DNA of 64,000 nt from Aerococcaceae bacterium zg-252 (GTDB taxonomy: Bacteria > Bacillota > Bacilli > Lactobacillales > Aerococcaceae). The translations under genes and the position numbers were made by a program. The notes beneath the pieces were generated by a model that did no database searches, was not told the origin of the DNA, and saw only the letters and a program-made list of their open reading frames with translations. Numbering within the stretch: position 1 is the first letter of the stretch; each line of letters starts with the position of its first letter. Shown in pieces: positions 1-8,369 of this stretch. The stretch spans positions 1,374,001-1,438,000 of the forward strand of contig CP066204.1 of the NCBI GenBank assembly GCA_016237705.1, read 5' to 3'.

Positions 1-75
1 TTCATCACGCATTTCATTGAACCACTCTGGTAATTCATACGCATAAGGTAATAAGTAAAAAACTTCTGTTGTCAT
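1..75 (-). CDS. sufD: SufD, Fe-S cluster assembly protein (N-terminal fragment)
   Basis: Only the first 25 codons are in the window; the gene continues past position 1. The ATG at 73-75 lies 8 bases beyond the sufC stop, with an overlapping ribosome binding site, so the two are translationally linked. The visible residues (MTTEVFYLLPYAYELPEWF) fit the start of a SufD-type scaffold subunit, which works with SufB and SufC on the cytoplasmic SUF Fe-S assembly complex. The call rests mainly on gene order (sufC-sufD), since the fragment is too short for domain evidence. Confidence 0.65.
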   Translation of the reverse strand, partial: MTTEVFYLLPYAYELPEWFNEMRDE

Positions 76-83
76 CGTATCAC

Positions 84-854
84 CTATGCTTTCTCATCAA
101 AGGTTAAACCGAGTTCTTCACTAATTCCTTTATAACCCTCTGCCTCTAAGCGTAAAGCCAATTCAGCACCACCTGTTTTTACTACTCGCCCGTCCATCAT
201 AATATGTACCACATCTGGTGTAATATAATTTAATAAACGTTGGTAATGCGTAATAATCAAAGAACCAAAGCCCTCACCACGCATCGCATTGACACCTTTT
301 GACACTACTTTTAACGCATCAATATCTAAACCAGAGTCAATTTCATCTAAAATCGCAAAACTTGGTTCAATCATCAGACATTGTAAAATTTCATTACGTT
401 TTTTCTCACCACCAGAAAATCCTTCGTTCAAGTAGCGACCTGCCATTGACTCCGGCATATCCAATAATGCCATTTTTTCATCTAATTTTTTAATAAAAGT
501 ACGTACATCCATTTTATCGCCTTCATCACGACGTGCGTTAATCGCTGCTCGCATAAATTCAGCATTGGTAACCCCTGGAATTTCACTAGGATATTGTACT
601 GCTAGAAATAAACCTGCTCGTGCACGTTCATCAACTTCCATTTCCAGTACATTTTCTCCGTCTAATAAAATTTCGCCCTTAGTCACTTCATAAGCAGGAT
701 TTCCCATAATAGCAGCTGCCAAAGTGGATTTTCCAGTACCATTCGGCCCCATTACAGCATGAATCTCACCTGTTTTAATGGTTAAATTAACTCCTTTTAA
801 TATTTCCTTATCTTCGATGCTTACATGTAAATCTTTGATTTCTAATACTGACAT
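84..854 (-). CDS. sufC: SufC, ATPase of the SUF iron-sulfur cluster assembly complex
   Basis: This cytoplasmic ABC-type ATPase powers Fe-S cluster assembly on the SufBCD scaffold; it has no membrane partner. At 256 residues it has the usual family length. Walker A (GPNGTGKST) is near residue 36, the SufC-type signature FSGGEKKR near 146, and Walker B ([12 protein letters not shown]) near 166. The ATG is preceded by AAGGAG. It is the first gene of the visible suf operon: a promoter lies just upstream and sufD follows after 8 bases. Intact, with no anomalies. Confidence 0.97.
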   Translation of the reverse strand: MSVLEIKDLHVSIEDKEILKGVNLTIKTGEIHAVMGPNGTGKSTLAAAIMGNPAYEVTKGEILLDGENVLEMEVDERARAGLFLAVQYPSEIPGVTNAEFMRAAINARRDEGDKMDVRTFIKKLDEKMALLDMPESMAGRYLNEGFSGGEKKRNEILQCLMIEPSFAILDEIDSGLDIDALKVVSKGVNAMRGEGFGSLIITHYQRLLNYITPDVVHIMMDGRVVKTGGAELALRLEAEGYKGISEELGLTFDEKA

Positions 855-906
855 CTTTGAATCTCCTTTACTTGTAATATTGCTATTTCATAGCCTTTTC
901 TCATTT

Positions 907-935
907 ATTTTAACGATTATTGAAAATAGTTTCAA
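907..935 (-). promoter_or_regulatory. Sigma-A promoter of the suf operon
   Basis: On the minus strand TTGAAA (930-935) and TAAAAT (907-912) are separated by 17 bases and lie about 50 bases before the sufC start. They sit between the end of the alkylation-repair gene and sufC, so suf can be transcribed independently. Confidence 0.6.
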
Positions 936-964
936 ATATTTTTTCATAATAGTATCGGTCAATT

Positions 965-1636
965 TTATAAATATTTGCTCGCCTCACGAATGCTTAAAGC
1001 CGACAATTGCGTGCGATATTGATTAACAAAATCACGTACCCACTCCACATTCGTTTTAGAATACTCACGTAAACTCCACCCAATTGCTTTATTGATAAAA
1101 AATTCCTTACTACCTAAATTATTGAGAATAATTCGACCTAATAGCTCTGTATTCGTACGGTCTTTTCTACCAAGTTGGTGGTCAATGGCAATACGGCGAA
1201 TCCAAAAATTAGTATCTTGTGACCACTCTAACATTAAGTCATCTACTCTACTATCTGTTAATCCAATATTCCCAATTAAGCGGTCTAGTTGGTCAATCGT
1301 ATCCCACCATGTATGCTTTTCAGCAAGTAACCGTAAATGTGGAATATCTTCATAACTTAAAAATTTCTCTAGTGCTTTTAAATACTCTAATGCTACATAG
1401 TGCATTTCACGGTATTGCGACTGATAGCATAAATCAATCAATGTCCAATCAATACCAACTTTTCGCTCATTTTTATAAAAATCACGCACTATTTGTCGTC
1501 TAGTCGGTGTTTGAACCCCTAAAAATTCAAATTGATTACGCATATAATTCGCCATGGAAATTGCCTTTTGCTCATTCGCTACTGATTGTAATTTAGACTC
1601 AATATATTGGTATTTCTGTTGTGATAATTGCGTCAT
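965..1636 (-). CDS. AlkD-like HEAT-repeat DNA alkylation repair protein
   Basis: The 223-residue protein belongs to the AlkC/AlkD family of DNA glycosylases built of HEAT-like helical repeats, which remove 3- or 7-alkylated purines without base flipping. The family's aromatic/acidic groups are visible in KHTWWDTIDQLDRLIG and the arginine-rich WIRRIAIDHQLGRK. The reading frame is open to 1669, but the ATG at 1634-1636 is preferred because AAGGAG lies 7 bases upstream. It stands alone upstream of suf with no obvious functional link. Family is fairly sure; substrate is not. Confidence 0.85.
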   Translation of the reverse strand: MTQLSQQKYQYIESKLQSVANEQKAISMANYMRNQFEFLGVQTPTRRQIVRDFYKNERKVGIDWTLIDLCYQSQYREMHYVALEYLKALEKFLSYEDIPHLRLLAEKHTWWDTIDQLDRLIGNIGLTDSRVDDLMLEWSQDTNFWIRRIAIDHQLGRKDRTNTELLGRIILNNLGSKEFFINKAIGWSLREYSKTNVEWVRDFVNQYRTQLSALSIREASKYL

Positions 1637-1827
1637 ATAAATACTCCTTGTTCTTGAATTAACGACCATTTCTGCGACCTTCAGGGCACATTATTATTTT
1701 CATCATAAACTTTATACAATAGATAAGCAAATACCATGAAAGTCATGCTCAAAAAAATAATGATAAAATTGTTTATTTTCCATTAAATTCCTTTAATATT
1801 CGGTCAAACCATGATAAACTATAACTA

Positions 1828-1877
1828 GTTAGTTAGCGTTGTAAACCAACCACTGATTATTTTATCTACAATATAAT
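1828..1877 (+). promoter_or_regulatory. XylR operator and -10 region of the ROK repressor gene
   Basis: GTTAGTT, 9 bases, AACCAAC (1828-1850) is exactly the half-site pair and spacing found before xylA (6855-6877). A TATAAT -10 lies at 1872-1877, so a bound repressor would cover the -35 region. The shared site indicates that the ROK protein controls both itself and xylAB. The -35 box is weak. Confidence 0.7.
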
Positions 1878-1909
1878 ACAATAATAAAATAATAGAAAGG
1901 ATAATATAT

Positions 1910-3076
1910 ATGATTACATCTGTATTTAGTATCCGAAATAATAATGAATCTCTCGTTATGAAAACGATTATCGAGAATAACCCTATTTCCAGAGCTAGTG
2001 TTTCTGAAATGACAAAATTAAATAAAGCTTCTATTTCATCAATTGTCAAAACCTTAATCGATGACGGCCTTGTATACGAGACCGGAATCGGAGATGCTAG
2101 TTCATTGGGCGGTAGAAAGCCTATTTTACTCGAATATAATAGTAAAGCTGGCATTGCGATTGCAATTGACTTAGGGCATGACTATTTAGATATTGTCGCT
2201 GCCTATTTGGATGGCAGCTTAATTAAAGAAACAAAAATGCGTAACTTGACAATTGACAAAGATACGGTTTTAACTATTTTAGAAGATGCGATTTTGGATA
2301 CAATGAAAGATTTACCGACTGTTGCTAAAGGAGTCATTGGTTGTGCTATCTCCATTCATGGTATCGTACAAAATAATAAAATTATTTTTTCACCAATCTA
2401 TCCGATTGCAGACGTACCAATCGTCGAACATTTATCAACTAAATTTACTTTCCCATTCTACTTAGAAAATGAGGCAAATTTAGCTGCATTAGGACAATAT
2501 ACCTTTATTTCACGAGCTGATGATTTATTATGTCTATCAATCCATGGTGGGATTGGTCTTGGTATTATTGAAAATGGTGAATTGCGTCAAGGAAAAACTG
2601 GCAGTGCTGGCGAAATCGGTCACTCAATACTCTTTCCAAATGGTATTGCCTGCCCTTGTGGTAATCATGGCTGCTTAGAACGTTATGCATCGCAACGTGC
2701 CATTTACGATAGCATTGCAGAAAAACTTAATATTCCGGTAGCTGAGATTAATTCAGATACATTAATGGACTTATTACAAGGTGAGCAACGAGAGATTGTT
2801 TTGAGTATACTCGAAGAAAAAGCAAAATTATTGAGTATTGCTATTAATGACATTATCCTACTCAATGACCCAGAAGTTGTGTATATTGATAGCTCTGTCT
2901 ACGAAAAAATACCTGAGCTTGTCGAAATTATTCGTAATCAACTACAAAGCCGATTTACTGACGGTGTCAAAATCAAAACTTCTAATTTTAATGGACGTTC
3001 GTCCTTATTTGGTGGAATTGCTGTAATACTGCGTAATTTCTTCAATGTGCCCGTGTTTAAGATGAGAAATGAATAG
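1910..3076 (+). CDS. xylR: XylR, ROK-family xylose-responsive repressor
   Basis: A 388-residue transcriptional regulator with an N-terminal winged helix-turn-helix (about residues 10-65, with SVSEMTKLNKASISSIVKTL as the reader helices) followed by a ROK sugar-kinase-like domain. The zinc-binding ROK motif CPCGNHGCLERYAS is near residue 248. The phosphate-binding loop is IAIDLGHDYLD rather than DxGGT, which suits a non-catalytic sugar sensor. AAAGGA precedes the ATG. The operator in front of this gene matches the one before xylA, so autoregulation and xylAB repression relieved by xylose are likely. Xylose as effector is inferred from context; the fold is certain. Confidence 0.9.
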   Translation: MITSVFSIRNNNESLVMKTIIENNPISRASVSEMTKLNKASISSIVKTLIDDGLVYETGIGDASSLGGRKPILLEYNSKAGIAIAIDLGHDYLDIVAAYLDGSLIKETKMRNLTIDKDTVLTILEDAILDTMKDLPTVAKGVIGCAISIHGIVQNNKIIFSPIYPIADVPIVEHLSTKFTFPFYLENEANLAALGQYTFISRADDLLCLSIHGGIGLGIIENGELRQGKTGSAGEIGHSILFPNGIACPCGNHGCLERYASQRAIYDSIAEKLNIPVAEINSDTLMDLLQGEQREIVLSILEEKAKLLSIAINDIILLNDPEVVYIDSSVYEKIPELVEIIRNQLQSRFTDGVKIKTSNFNGRSSLFGGIAVILRNFFNVPVFKMRNE

Positions 3077-3080
3077 TAAT

Positions 3081-3113
3081 AGCCCCGCATAGAATTAAAT
3101 TGCGGGGCTTTTT
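3081..3113 (+). terminator. Intrinsic terminator of xylR
   Basis: A perfect 9-bp stem (AGCCCCGCA / TGCGGGGCT, 3081-3089 and 3101-3109) is followed by a T run, 5 bases after the xylR stop. Confidence 0.9.
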
Positions 3114-3158
3114 AAGTTTTAAATTTTGAAGATATTTTTGAGAATAAGAAAAGTGTTG

Positions 3159-3410
3159 TTACAATAATTTTGCCCAGTTTTGCTTTGCGCTAATAATTCT
3201 TGAAACATAAACATTATGGTTTTCAATATAGTAAAAAGCTAAATAACTCTCAATCGGCATGTAGCGATAGGGTTTACTCTCAGCTGATTGACGCCTATAA
3301 AAATTGAGCAAAATATAAGTCATATATTTTACGTAAATCTTGCCTGCTACATCTGTAAGGGACACATGGTATTGTTTATGATTAATCAAGTCCAAATTCT
3401 TTTCTGACAT
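3159..3410 (-). CDS. RelE/ParE-type toxin, probably decayed
   Basis: Partner of the antitoxin gene at 3382-3675, which it overlaps. The C-terminal half (IESYLAFYYIENHNVYVSR, then IISAKQNWAKLL) is a clear RelE/ParE beta-sheet end. At 83 residues it is shorter than the usual 95-105. The segment IYVKYMT lies where the family has a helix of the type DLRKIYD, and that heptapeptide is present in the +1 frame of the same bases, so a pair of compensating frameshifts seems to have scrambled it. About 30 residues of helix 2 also appear missing after RRQSAES. A TTG start inside the antitoxin end is an alternative to the ATG at 3410. Whether it is still toxic is doubtful. Confidence 0.65.
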   Translation of the reverse strand: MSEKNLDLINHKQYHVSLTDVAGKIYVKYMTYILLNFYRRQSAESKPYRYMPIESYLAFYYIENHNVYVSRIISAKQNWAKLL

Positions 3411-3675
3411 CCGGTAAAGAAGTGAACTTGCTTTGCTTAATTTCCTGATGCCCTAGCAAAATTTCTTTTTTCAAATCCTTAAATGCTATCTGATACTGAG
3501 TATCCGATAAATCACTTGAAACAAACTCTCTTACATCAACTGTCCCAGTCGCAAGTTTTCGTATTGCAGCATTCAAAAAATCATATAAAGTAAGGTTCTC
3601 ATCAGCTAGAATAACCTTAGCCTGTTGGTAAAAAGTAGAATCTGCTTTAAAATATACAGGTTGTTTATTAGCCAT
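3382..3675 (-). CDS. RelB/DinJ-family antitoxin
   Basis: The 97-residue protein has the ribbon-helix-helix N-terminus of RelB-type antitoxins (VYFKADSTFYQQAKVIL, then LTLYDFLNAAIRKLA) and a charged C-terminal tail that would wrap the toxin. The ATG follows GAGGTGA. The stop overlaps the toxin reading frame, the usual coupled arrangement. A palindrome over its -10 box suggests autorepression. It looks intact, while its toxin looks damaged. Confidence 0.8.
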   Translation of the reverse strand: MANKQPVYFKADSTFYQQAKVILADENLTLYDFLNAAIRKLATGTVDVREFVSSDLSDTQYQIAFKDLKKEILLGHQEIKQSKFTSLPDVRKEFGLD

Positions 3676-3709
3676 ATTTCACCTCTTTGTAAAGATAATT
3701 TGTATTTAC

Positions 3710-3729
3710 ATTATAACACTTGTTCAAGT
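3710..3729 (-). promoter_or_regulatory. Promoter -10 and operator palindrome of the toxin-antitoxin pair
   Basis: The minus strand reads ACTTGAACAAGT (3718-3729; ACTTG arms) immediately before TATAAT (3710-3715), 35 bases from the antitoxin start. A palindrome touching the -10 box is typical of RelB-type autoregulation. Confidence 0.5.
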
Positions 3730-3768
3730 TTGACTCACCTTGTAGGGTGATAGAGTAGCAATAATATC

Positions 3769-3817
3769 AAAAAATGCAAAAAACTCTTAATAAATACCAT
3801 GTCAAGAGCTTTCTGCA
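3769..3817 (-). terminator. Intrinsic terminator of the xylAB transcript
   Basis: On the minus strand a 14-bp stem (3804-3817 with 3775-3788, two G-U pairs) is followed by six T residues. It lies downstream of the sugar-binding-protein remnant and probably ended the original xyl operon. Confidence 0.75.
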
Positions 3818-3867
3818 TTCTTCTTTCAACTTCAAACTAGGTGATTGTACCCAGTTACAAAGAAATA

Positions 3868-4019
3868 CTATTCAGTTGTAGTAGTGCTTAATTCTGCTTT
3901 AGCTTTTCCGTATTCAACAATTTCTTCTGCTTTAACAAATTTAACTGCAATTGGAATTGTTGAATCAATTTTTTCACCTTCAATTGCTTTAACTAAGTTT
4001 TCAATAACTTGAACACTTA
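3868..4019 (-). pseudogene. C-terminal remnant of a sugar ABC transporter substrate-binding protein
   Basis: In a frame different from xylB the minus strand encodes an open tail of about 50 codons ending in TAG at 3868-3870. It includes VSVQVIENLVKAIEGEKI, then STIPIAVKFVKAEEIVEY, which matches the last strands and helices of ribose/xylose-type binding proteins (final helix, then IPxxVKxV). It has no start or lipobox and directly abuts the natural C-terminus of xylulokinase, so a deletion appears to have removed the rest of the gene. The original terminator follows. The family is inferred from pattern; the fragment is certain. Confidence 0.6.
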
Positions 4020-5492
4020 CATTATTTGTTTCAGTGCCGGATAAACTTTTACATATCGTTCATATACCTTACGATATTTTTCTACATTTTCAGCAATTGG
4101 CTGATAACGGCAATCATATTTGACAAATTTTTCAATACACTCTTCAACTGACGAAACAACGCCACTACCTAAAGCGGCTAACATCGCCGCCCCGACACCC
4201 GGACCTTGTTCTGTTTCTAAAGTAATAATGTCAGCATTAAAAATATCTGCTTGCATTTGTAACCAATCCGAATTTTTTGCGCCGCCGCCAACCGATACTA
4301 GCTCAGTAAATACACGTTGTGATGTTTCTGACATAATGACTTGAGCGTCTTTTAGAGAGAACGTAATCCCCTCTAAAACAGCTCTAGCAAAATGTGTCAA
4401 ACTATGGCGAATATCAATATTAGTAAAACTACCACGAATCTCACTATCGTTATGCGGTGTCCGTTCTCCTGTTATATACGGTGTAAACAATAGTCCCTCA
4501 GAACCAATTGGAACCTCTCCAACACCCGATAATAATGTTTCAAATGATAAGTCACGTGCAAATGTATTTTTAAACCAATCTAATGAATTACCGGCAGCCA
4601 ATGTAACCCCCATTGAATAATGCAAATTGGGTGCACTATGGTTGAACAAATGCAATTTACCTTGATAATCAGCATCGCCATTTTCTTCACTTGAAAGGAA
4701 AACACCACTCGTACCAATTGAAATCATGCCACGACCCAGTTTGACGATACCAGCACCCAATGCTGCGCAAGCATTGTCAGCACCCCCTGCCATAACAGCA
4801 ACTGGATTAGCAAAACCATAACGACTCGCTATTGATTCCGTAACATTTCCTACACATTGTGCTGATTGATACAATGCCGGTAAAATCGCTGCATCAATAT
4901 TGAATTGGCTCAGTATTTCATCAGACCACTTCAAATTCGCAGCATCAAATAATAATGTTCCAGCTGCATCTGAATAATCCATTGAATAGCTTCCAGTCAA
5001 TGTATGCACTAAATAATCTTTTGGCAATAATAGATGACATGCTTTTGACCAATTATTCGGTTCATTCTCTTGCACCCACAACACTTTAGGTAATGTAAAT
5101 CCTTCTAGTGCAATATTTTTCGTAATCGCAAGTAATTCATCACCAAATGTAGCCATAATCTGTTGACATTGAGCTGTGGTGCGAACATCATTCCATAAGA
5201 TTGCTGGTCGAATTACTTGATTGTGTTCATCTAATAATACTAAGCTATGCATTTGGCCGGAAAAACTAATACCTACTAATTGTTCAGCAAAATCTGAAAC
5301 AGTCGCTTTTAATTCATCTAATACTTCGAACATCGCAACTTTCCAATCATTAGGATTTTGCTCACTGTATCCCGGTTGCGGCTGAGATAATTCATATTTA
5401 CGAGAAACAGTTGTAATTAATTTCCCTGCTTGATTAAACAACAATCCTTTTAATGACCCTGTTCCTAAATCAATCCCTAATACATAGCTCAT
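4017..5492 (-). CDS. xylB: Xylulokinase
   Basis: A FGGY-family sugar kinase of 491 residues that phosphorylates D-xylulose to xylulose 5-phosphate in the cytoplasm. The N-terminal phosphate loop IDLGTGSLKG is near residue 6, the FGGY signature region MISIGTSGVFLSS near 255 and the C-terminal adenosine motif SVGGGAKNSDWLQMQAD near 395. GGGGTG precedes the ATG. It lies 20 bases downstream of xylA in one transcript. The C-terminus YPALKQIM is normal, but the sequence beyond it is a remnant of a binding protein, indicating a deletion at the 3' side of the gene. Confidence 0.97.
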   Translation of the reverse strand: MSYVLGIDLGTGSLKGLLFNQAGKLITTVSRKYELSQPQPGYSEQNPNDWKVAMFEVLDELKATVSDFAEQLVGISFSGQMHSLVLLDEHNQVIRPAILWNDVRTTAQCQQIMATFGDELLAITKNIALEGFTLPKVLWVQENEPNNWSKACHLLLPKDYLVHTLTGSYSMDYSDAAGTLLFDAANLKWSDEILSQFNIDAAILPALYQSAQCVGNVTESIASRYGFANPVAVMAGGADNACAALGAGIVKLGRGMISIGTSGVFLSSEENGDADYQGKLHLFNHSAPNLHYSMGVTLAAGNSLDWFKNTFARDLSFETLLSGVGEVPIGSEGLLFTPYITGERTPHNDSEIRGSFTNIDIRHSLTHFARAVLEGITFSLKDAQVIMSETSQRVFTELVSVGGGAKNSDWLQMQADIFNADIITLETEQGPGVGAAMLAALGSGVVSSVEECIEKFVKYDCRYQPIAENVEKYRKVYERYVKVYPALKQIM

Positions 5493-5512
5493 ATTTTCAC
5501 CCCAACTAATTT

Positions 5513-6820
5513 TTATACTAAGAAATCATTCAAGTGAGATTTCACAATTTCTAAATGATTCGATTCAATTGTAATATCTTGATGCCCTAATGCATATTCT
5601 GTTAAAGTTTCTAACGTTTCTTCGCCTGAAACGATGCGTTTACCAACACCTTCTGTATAGCTTGCATAACGTTTTTCTTTTAAGTCATCTAAATATCTTG
5701 TTTCTTTTAATTTTGCTGCTGCTTTCAAACCACGTGCATAAGTATCCATTCCGGCAATGTGTGCTAAGAATAAATCTTCCATTTCATGTGATGAACGTCT
5801 TACTTTCGCATCAAAGTTAATACCACCTGGTGCAATTCCACCATTTTCTAAAATTTCATACATTGTAAAGGTTGTATCGTAAATATTTGTTGGAAACTCA
5901 TCAGTATCCCAACCTAATAATAAATCACCTTGGTTGGCATCAATTGAACCTAATGCATTGTAGTTGCGTGCTACATTTAATTCATGCTCAAATGTATGAC
6001 CAGCCAATGTCGCATGGTTCGCTTCTAAGTTCAATTTGAAGTAATCTGTTAAATCATATTGTTGTAAAAATGCCATTGTTGTCGCTGCATCGAAATCATA
6101 TTGATGTTTTGACGGTTCTTTTGGTTTTGGTTCAATTAAGAATTGTGGTAAATGACCAATTTTCTTACCATATTCCACTGCCATTTTGAACAGACGAGCG
6201 ATATTATCTTGTTCTAATTTCATGTCTGTATTCAATAATGATTCGTAACCTTCACGTCCACCCCAGAATACATAATTTTCGCCACCTAATTTTTTAGATA
6301 AATCTAATCCTTTTTTCACTTGTGCTGCTGCATAAGCGAATACATCAGCATTATTTGATGAAGCTGCCCCATTATTGAAACGTGGGTGTGAGAACATGTT
6401 GGCAGTATTCCATAATAATTTAATTCCTGTCTCATCCATTTTTTCTTTGATTAAATCAGTAATTTCATCTAAATTCGCAAAAAATTCTTCTAATGAATCA
6501 CCTTCTGGTGCAATGTCCACATCGTGGAAACAGAAGTATTCAACACCTAATTTTGTTAAAATTTCAAAGAATGCCTCTACACGATTTCTTGCTGTATCCA
6601 TTGGCGTTTCACCCATCCATGTACGAATATTCGTTGGATTACCAAACGGGTCACGACCATCTTGAGTCATTGTATGCCAGTATGCCAATGCAAAACGTAA
6701 ATGCTCTTTCATTGGTTTACCTAATACGACTTCTTCAGCATTATAATGACGGAACGCAAATAAGTTTTTACTTTCTTTACCTTCAAATTTAATTTTTTCA
6801 ATATTTGGGAAATAACTCAT
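5513..6820 (-). CDS. xylA: Xylose isomerase
   Basis: Converts D-xylose to D-xylulose; a cytoplasmic (beta/alpha)8 metalloenzyme of 435 residues, the normal length of class II isomerases. The catalytic histidine lies in [12 protein letters not shown] (about residue 99) and metal ligands in [20 protein letters not shown] and the DTDEFPT segment. The frame is open to 6847, but the ATG at 6818-6820 has AAGGAG 9 bases upstream and gives the standard MSYF start. First gene of xylAB, under a promoter with a ROK operator and a candidate cre site. Confidence 0.98.
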   Translation of the reverse strand: MSYFPNIEKIKFEGKESKNLFAFRHYNAEEVVLGKPMKEHLRFALAYWHTMTQDGRDPFGNPTNIRTWMGETPMDTARNRVEAFFEILTKLGVEYFCFHDVDIAPEGDSLEEFFANLDEITDLIKEKMDETGIKLLWNTANMFSHPRFNNGAASSNNADVFAYAAAQVKKGLDLSKKLGGENYVFWGGREGYESLLNTDMKLEQDNIARLFKMAVEYGKKIGHLPQFLIEPKPKEPSKHQYDFDAATTMAFLQQYDLTDYFKLNLEANHATLAGHTFEHELNVARNYNALGSIDANQGDLLLGWDTDEFPTNIYDTTFTMYEILENGGIAPGGINFDAKVRRSSHEMEDLFLAHIAGMDTYARGLKAAAKLKETRYLDDLKEKRYASYTEGVGKRIVSGEETLETLTEYALGHQDITIESNHLEIVKSHLNDFLV

Positions 6821-6850
6821 GTCTAAACACTCCTTAAATTTTATCATCTC

Positions 6851-6916
6851 GTTGGTTAGTTTGTTCTCTAAACCAACTTACAAAGTAATCATAATGTATC
6901 CAATTTAATTTGTCAA
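6851..6916 (-). promoter_or_regulatory. xylAB promoter with XylR operator
   Basis: TTGACA (6911-6916) and TATGAT (6888-6893) have an ideal 17-base spacer. Just downstream of the -10 lies GTTAGTT-N9-AACCAAC (6855-6877), identical in half-sites and spacing to the operator before xylR; an outer perfect repeat GTTGGTT-N13-AACCAAC (6851-6877) overlaps it. Repressor binding there would block transcript start or elongation. Confidence 0.85.
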
Positions 6917-6924
6917 CTGTTTTT

Positions 6925-6940
6925 TTGTAAATGTTTACAA
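6925..6940. promoter_or_regulatory. Candidate CcpA cre box
   Basis: TTGTAAATGTTTACAA is nearly palindromic and fits the cre consensus WTGNNARCGNWWWCAW with one mismatch. It lies 9 bases upstream of the xylA -35 box, a place where CcpA could mediate glucose control. Confidence 0.5.
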
Positions 6941-6991
6941 ATTTTTATAAAAAATGCATCGCAGGTACCTCTAGTACCTCAGCAACAAAAT

Positions 6992-7079
6992 GAAACAGCC
7001 ACCTAACGCAATTGTTAGATGACTGTTTCAAGGTCGTTCAATTTTGCACCCAAAACAATATACTTTTGGGTGCAAAAAT
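6992..7079. repeat. Two adjacent long hairpins downstream of nfo
   Basis: The 6917-7215 gap holds no gene. One hairpin spans 6992-7029 (arms starting GAAACAG and ending CTGTTTC, nearly fully paired). A second spans 7041-7079 (15-bp arm ATTTTGCACCCAAAA). Neither has a proper T run on either strand, so they are not standard terminators. Confidence 0.6.
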
Positions 7080-7168
7080 CAAATGAAATATCTTACAAAA
7101 TGAAAAAAGTTACCTAGAAGACAATGAACATCTAACATATTCAACCACCCCAACAATCCGACAACCTC

Positions 7169-7199
7169 AAAAAGAACCCAAACATCATGTCTGAGTTCT
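7169..7199 (-). terminator. Intrinsic terminator of hisS-aspS-nfo
   Basis: Minus strand: AGAACTCAGAC pairs fully (with G-U pairs) with GTTTGGGTTCT around a 5-base loop, then TTTTT. It starts 17 bases after the nfo stop. Confidence 0.8.
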
Positions 7200-7215
7200 C
7201 GCTTATATATACAAA

Positions 7216-8115
7216 CTATTTTTGCTCTAAAATATCTTCCATTAAACGTTCATTGAACTGCCCACTTCGCAACATTGCAATTTCCTGTTTATAAGGTGCA
7301 ACCTTGTCTTTCGGATTATTCGGTAATGGCACCCAAGGTGTTTCTAAAATTTTGGGAATCTCCATTAACTGTGGGTGATGAACAATTTTATTTAGCGTTT
7401 CAAAACCAATCGAGCCTTGTCCGATATTCGCATGACGGTCTTTATGACTACTAAATGGATTTTTAGAATCATTGATATGCAATACTTTCAGACGGTCTAA
7501 GCCGATTACTTTATCAAATTCATTTAAAACACCGTCTAAATCATTGACAATATCATACCCTGCATCATACACATGGCACGTATCAAAGGTAACCGATAAT
7601 TTTTCATTATGCGTGACACCGTCAATCATGCGTGCAATTTCTTCAAAAGTACGACCTAATTCCGTTCCTTTTCCTGCCATTGTTTCCAAGGCAATTTGTG
7701 GCTGTTGATCTGCACGTAAAACAGCATTCAAGCCAGCAATAATTTGATTAATCCCCACATCAACACCGGCTCCAACATGGCTACCAGGGTGCAGTGTTAC
7801 TTGATTTGCACCCACTGCTTCTACTCGTTCAATTTCTTGTCTTAAAAAATCAACTGCAAAGTCAAAATACCCTTCCTTAGTCGTATTTGCCAAATTAACA
7901 ATGTATGGTGCATGAACGGTAAAAAATTCAATTCCATTTTCAGCCATAAACGCTTTAGCCTCTTCAATACGAAAAGTTGAAATTTCTTTTCTTCTCGTAT
8001 TTTGTGGTGCACCAGTATACATCATAAAGACATTTGCTCCATAAGATGCTGCTTCTTTTGCCGACCCTAATAACATTTCCTTGCCACTCATCGACACATG
8101 TGAACCTAAATACAT
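7216..8115 (-). CDS. nfo: Deoxyribonuclease IV (AP endonuclease)
   Basis: A 299-residue endonuclease IV that nicks abasic DNA on the 5' side in base-excision repair; a trinuclear zinc TIM barrel. Family motifs with metal ligands are visible: LGSHVSMSG at the N-terminus, [40 protein letters not shown] and [28 protein letters not shown] precedes the ATG. It follows aspS on the same strand, separated by two repeat units, and probably ends the hisS-aspS-nfo transcript. Confidence 0.97.
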   Translation of the reverse strand: MYLGSHVSMSGKEMLLGSAKEAASYGANVFMMYTGAPQNTRRKEISTFRIEEAKAFMAENGIEFFTVHAPYIVNLANTTKEGYFDFAVDFLRQEIERVEAVGANQVTLHPGSHVGAGVDVGINQIIAGLNAVLRADQQPQIALETMAGKGTELGRTFEEIARMIDGVTHNEKLSVTFDTCHVYDAGYDIVNDLDGVLNEFDKVIGLDRLKVLHINDSKNPFSSHKDRHANIGQGSIGFETLNKIVHHPQLMEIPKILETPWVPLPNNPKDKVAPYKQEIAMLRSGQFNERLMEDILEQK

Positions 8116-8145
8116 GCTCTCACTCCTTTAATCTTGGTTTACTTA

Positions 8146-8251
8146 GACTGCCCTTGACGTCCACCTCACAAAGCTCTTGAAGTGCCTTCGCACTTCTACA
8201 ACCTTTGCTCCAGTGGTTCATTTCAGAACGCTCATTGTCGCACTATTTATA
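8146..8251 (-). repeat. Stop-anchored repeat family, unit A2
   Basis: Second, tandem unit between aspS and nfo. It shares the framework CTTGACGTCCAC ... CTCCAGTGGTTCA ... GTCGCACTATTTAT with the other copies, with its own central stem GAAGTGC-CTTC-GCACTTC. Its aspS-proximal edge reads TAAATAGTGCGA on the gene strand, like unit A1. Confidence 0.75.
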
Positions 8252-8369
8252 TTCCGGCTCGCTCAGCTTGGCTTGACGTCCACTTCGCAAAACGCTTGGA
8301 GTGCTTATCGCACCCCGACGCATTTTACTCCAGTGATTCAAGCCAGAACAGCCTCGCTCGCACTATTTA
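8252..8369 (-). repeat. Stop-anchored repeat family, unit A1 (aspS stop)
   Basis: Full-length unit of about 118 bp whose first three bases on the gene strand are the aspS stop codon (TAA, 8367-8369), then ATAGTGCGAGCGAGGC. Outer arms GGCTTGA and TCAAGCC pair; the centre GGAGTGC/GCACCCC forms a stem with one mismatch. The other end is CCGGAA. Confidence 0.85.
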
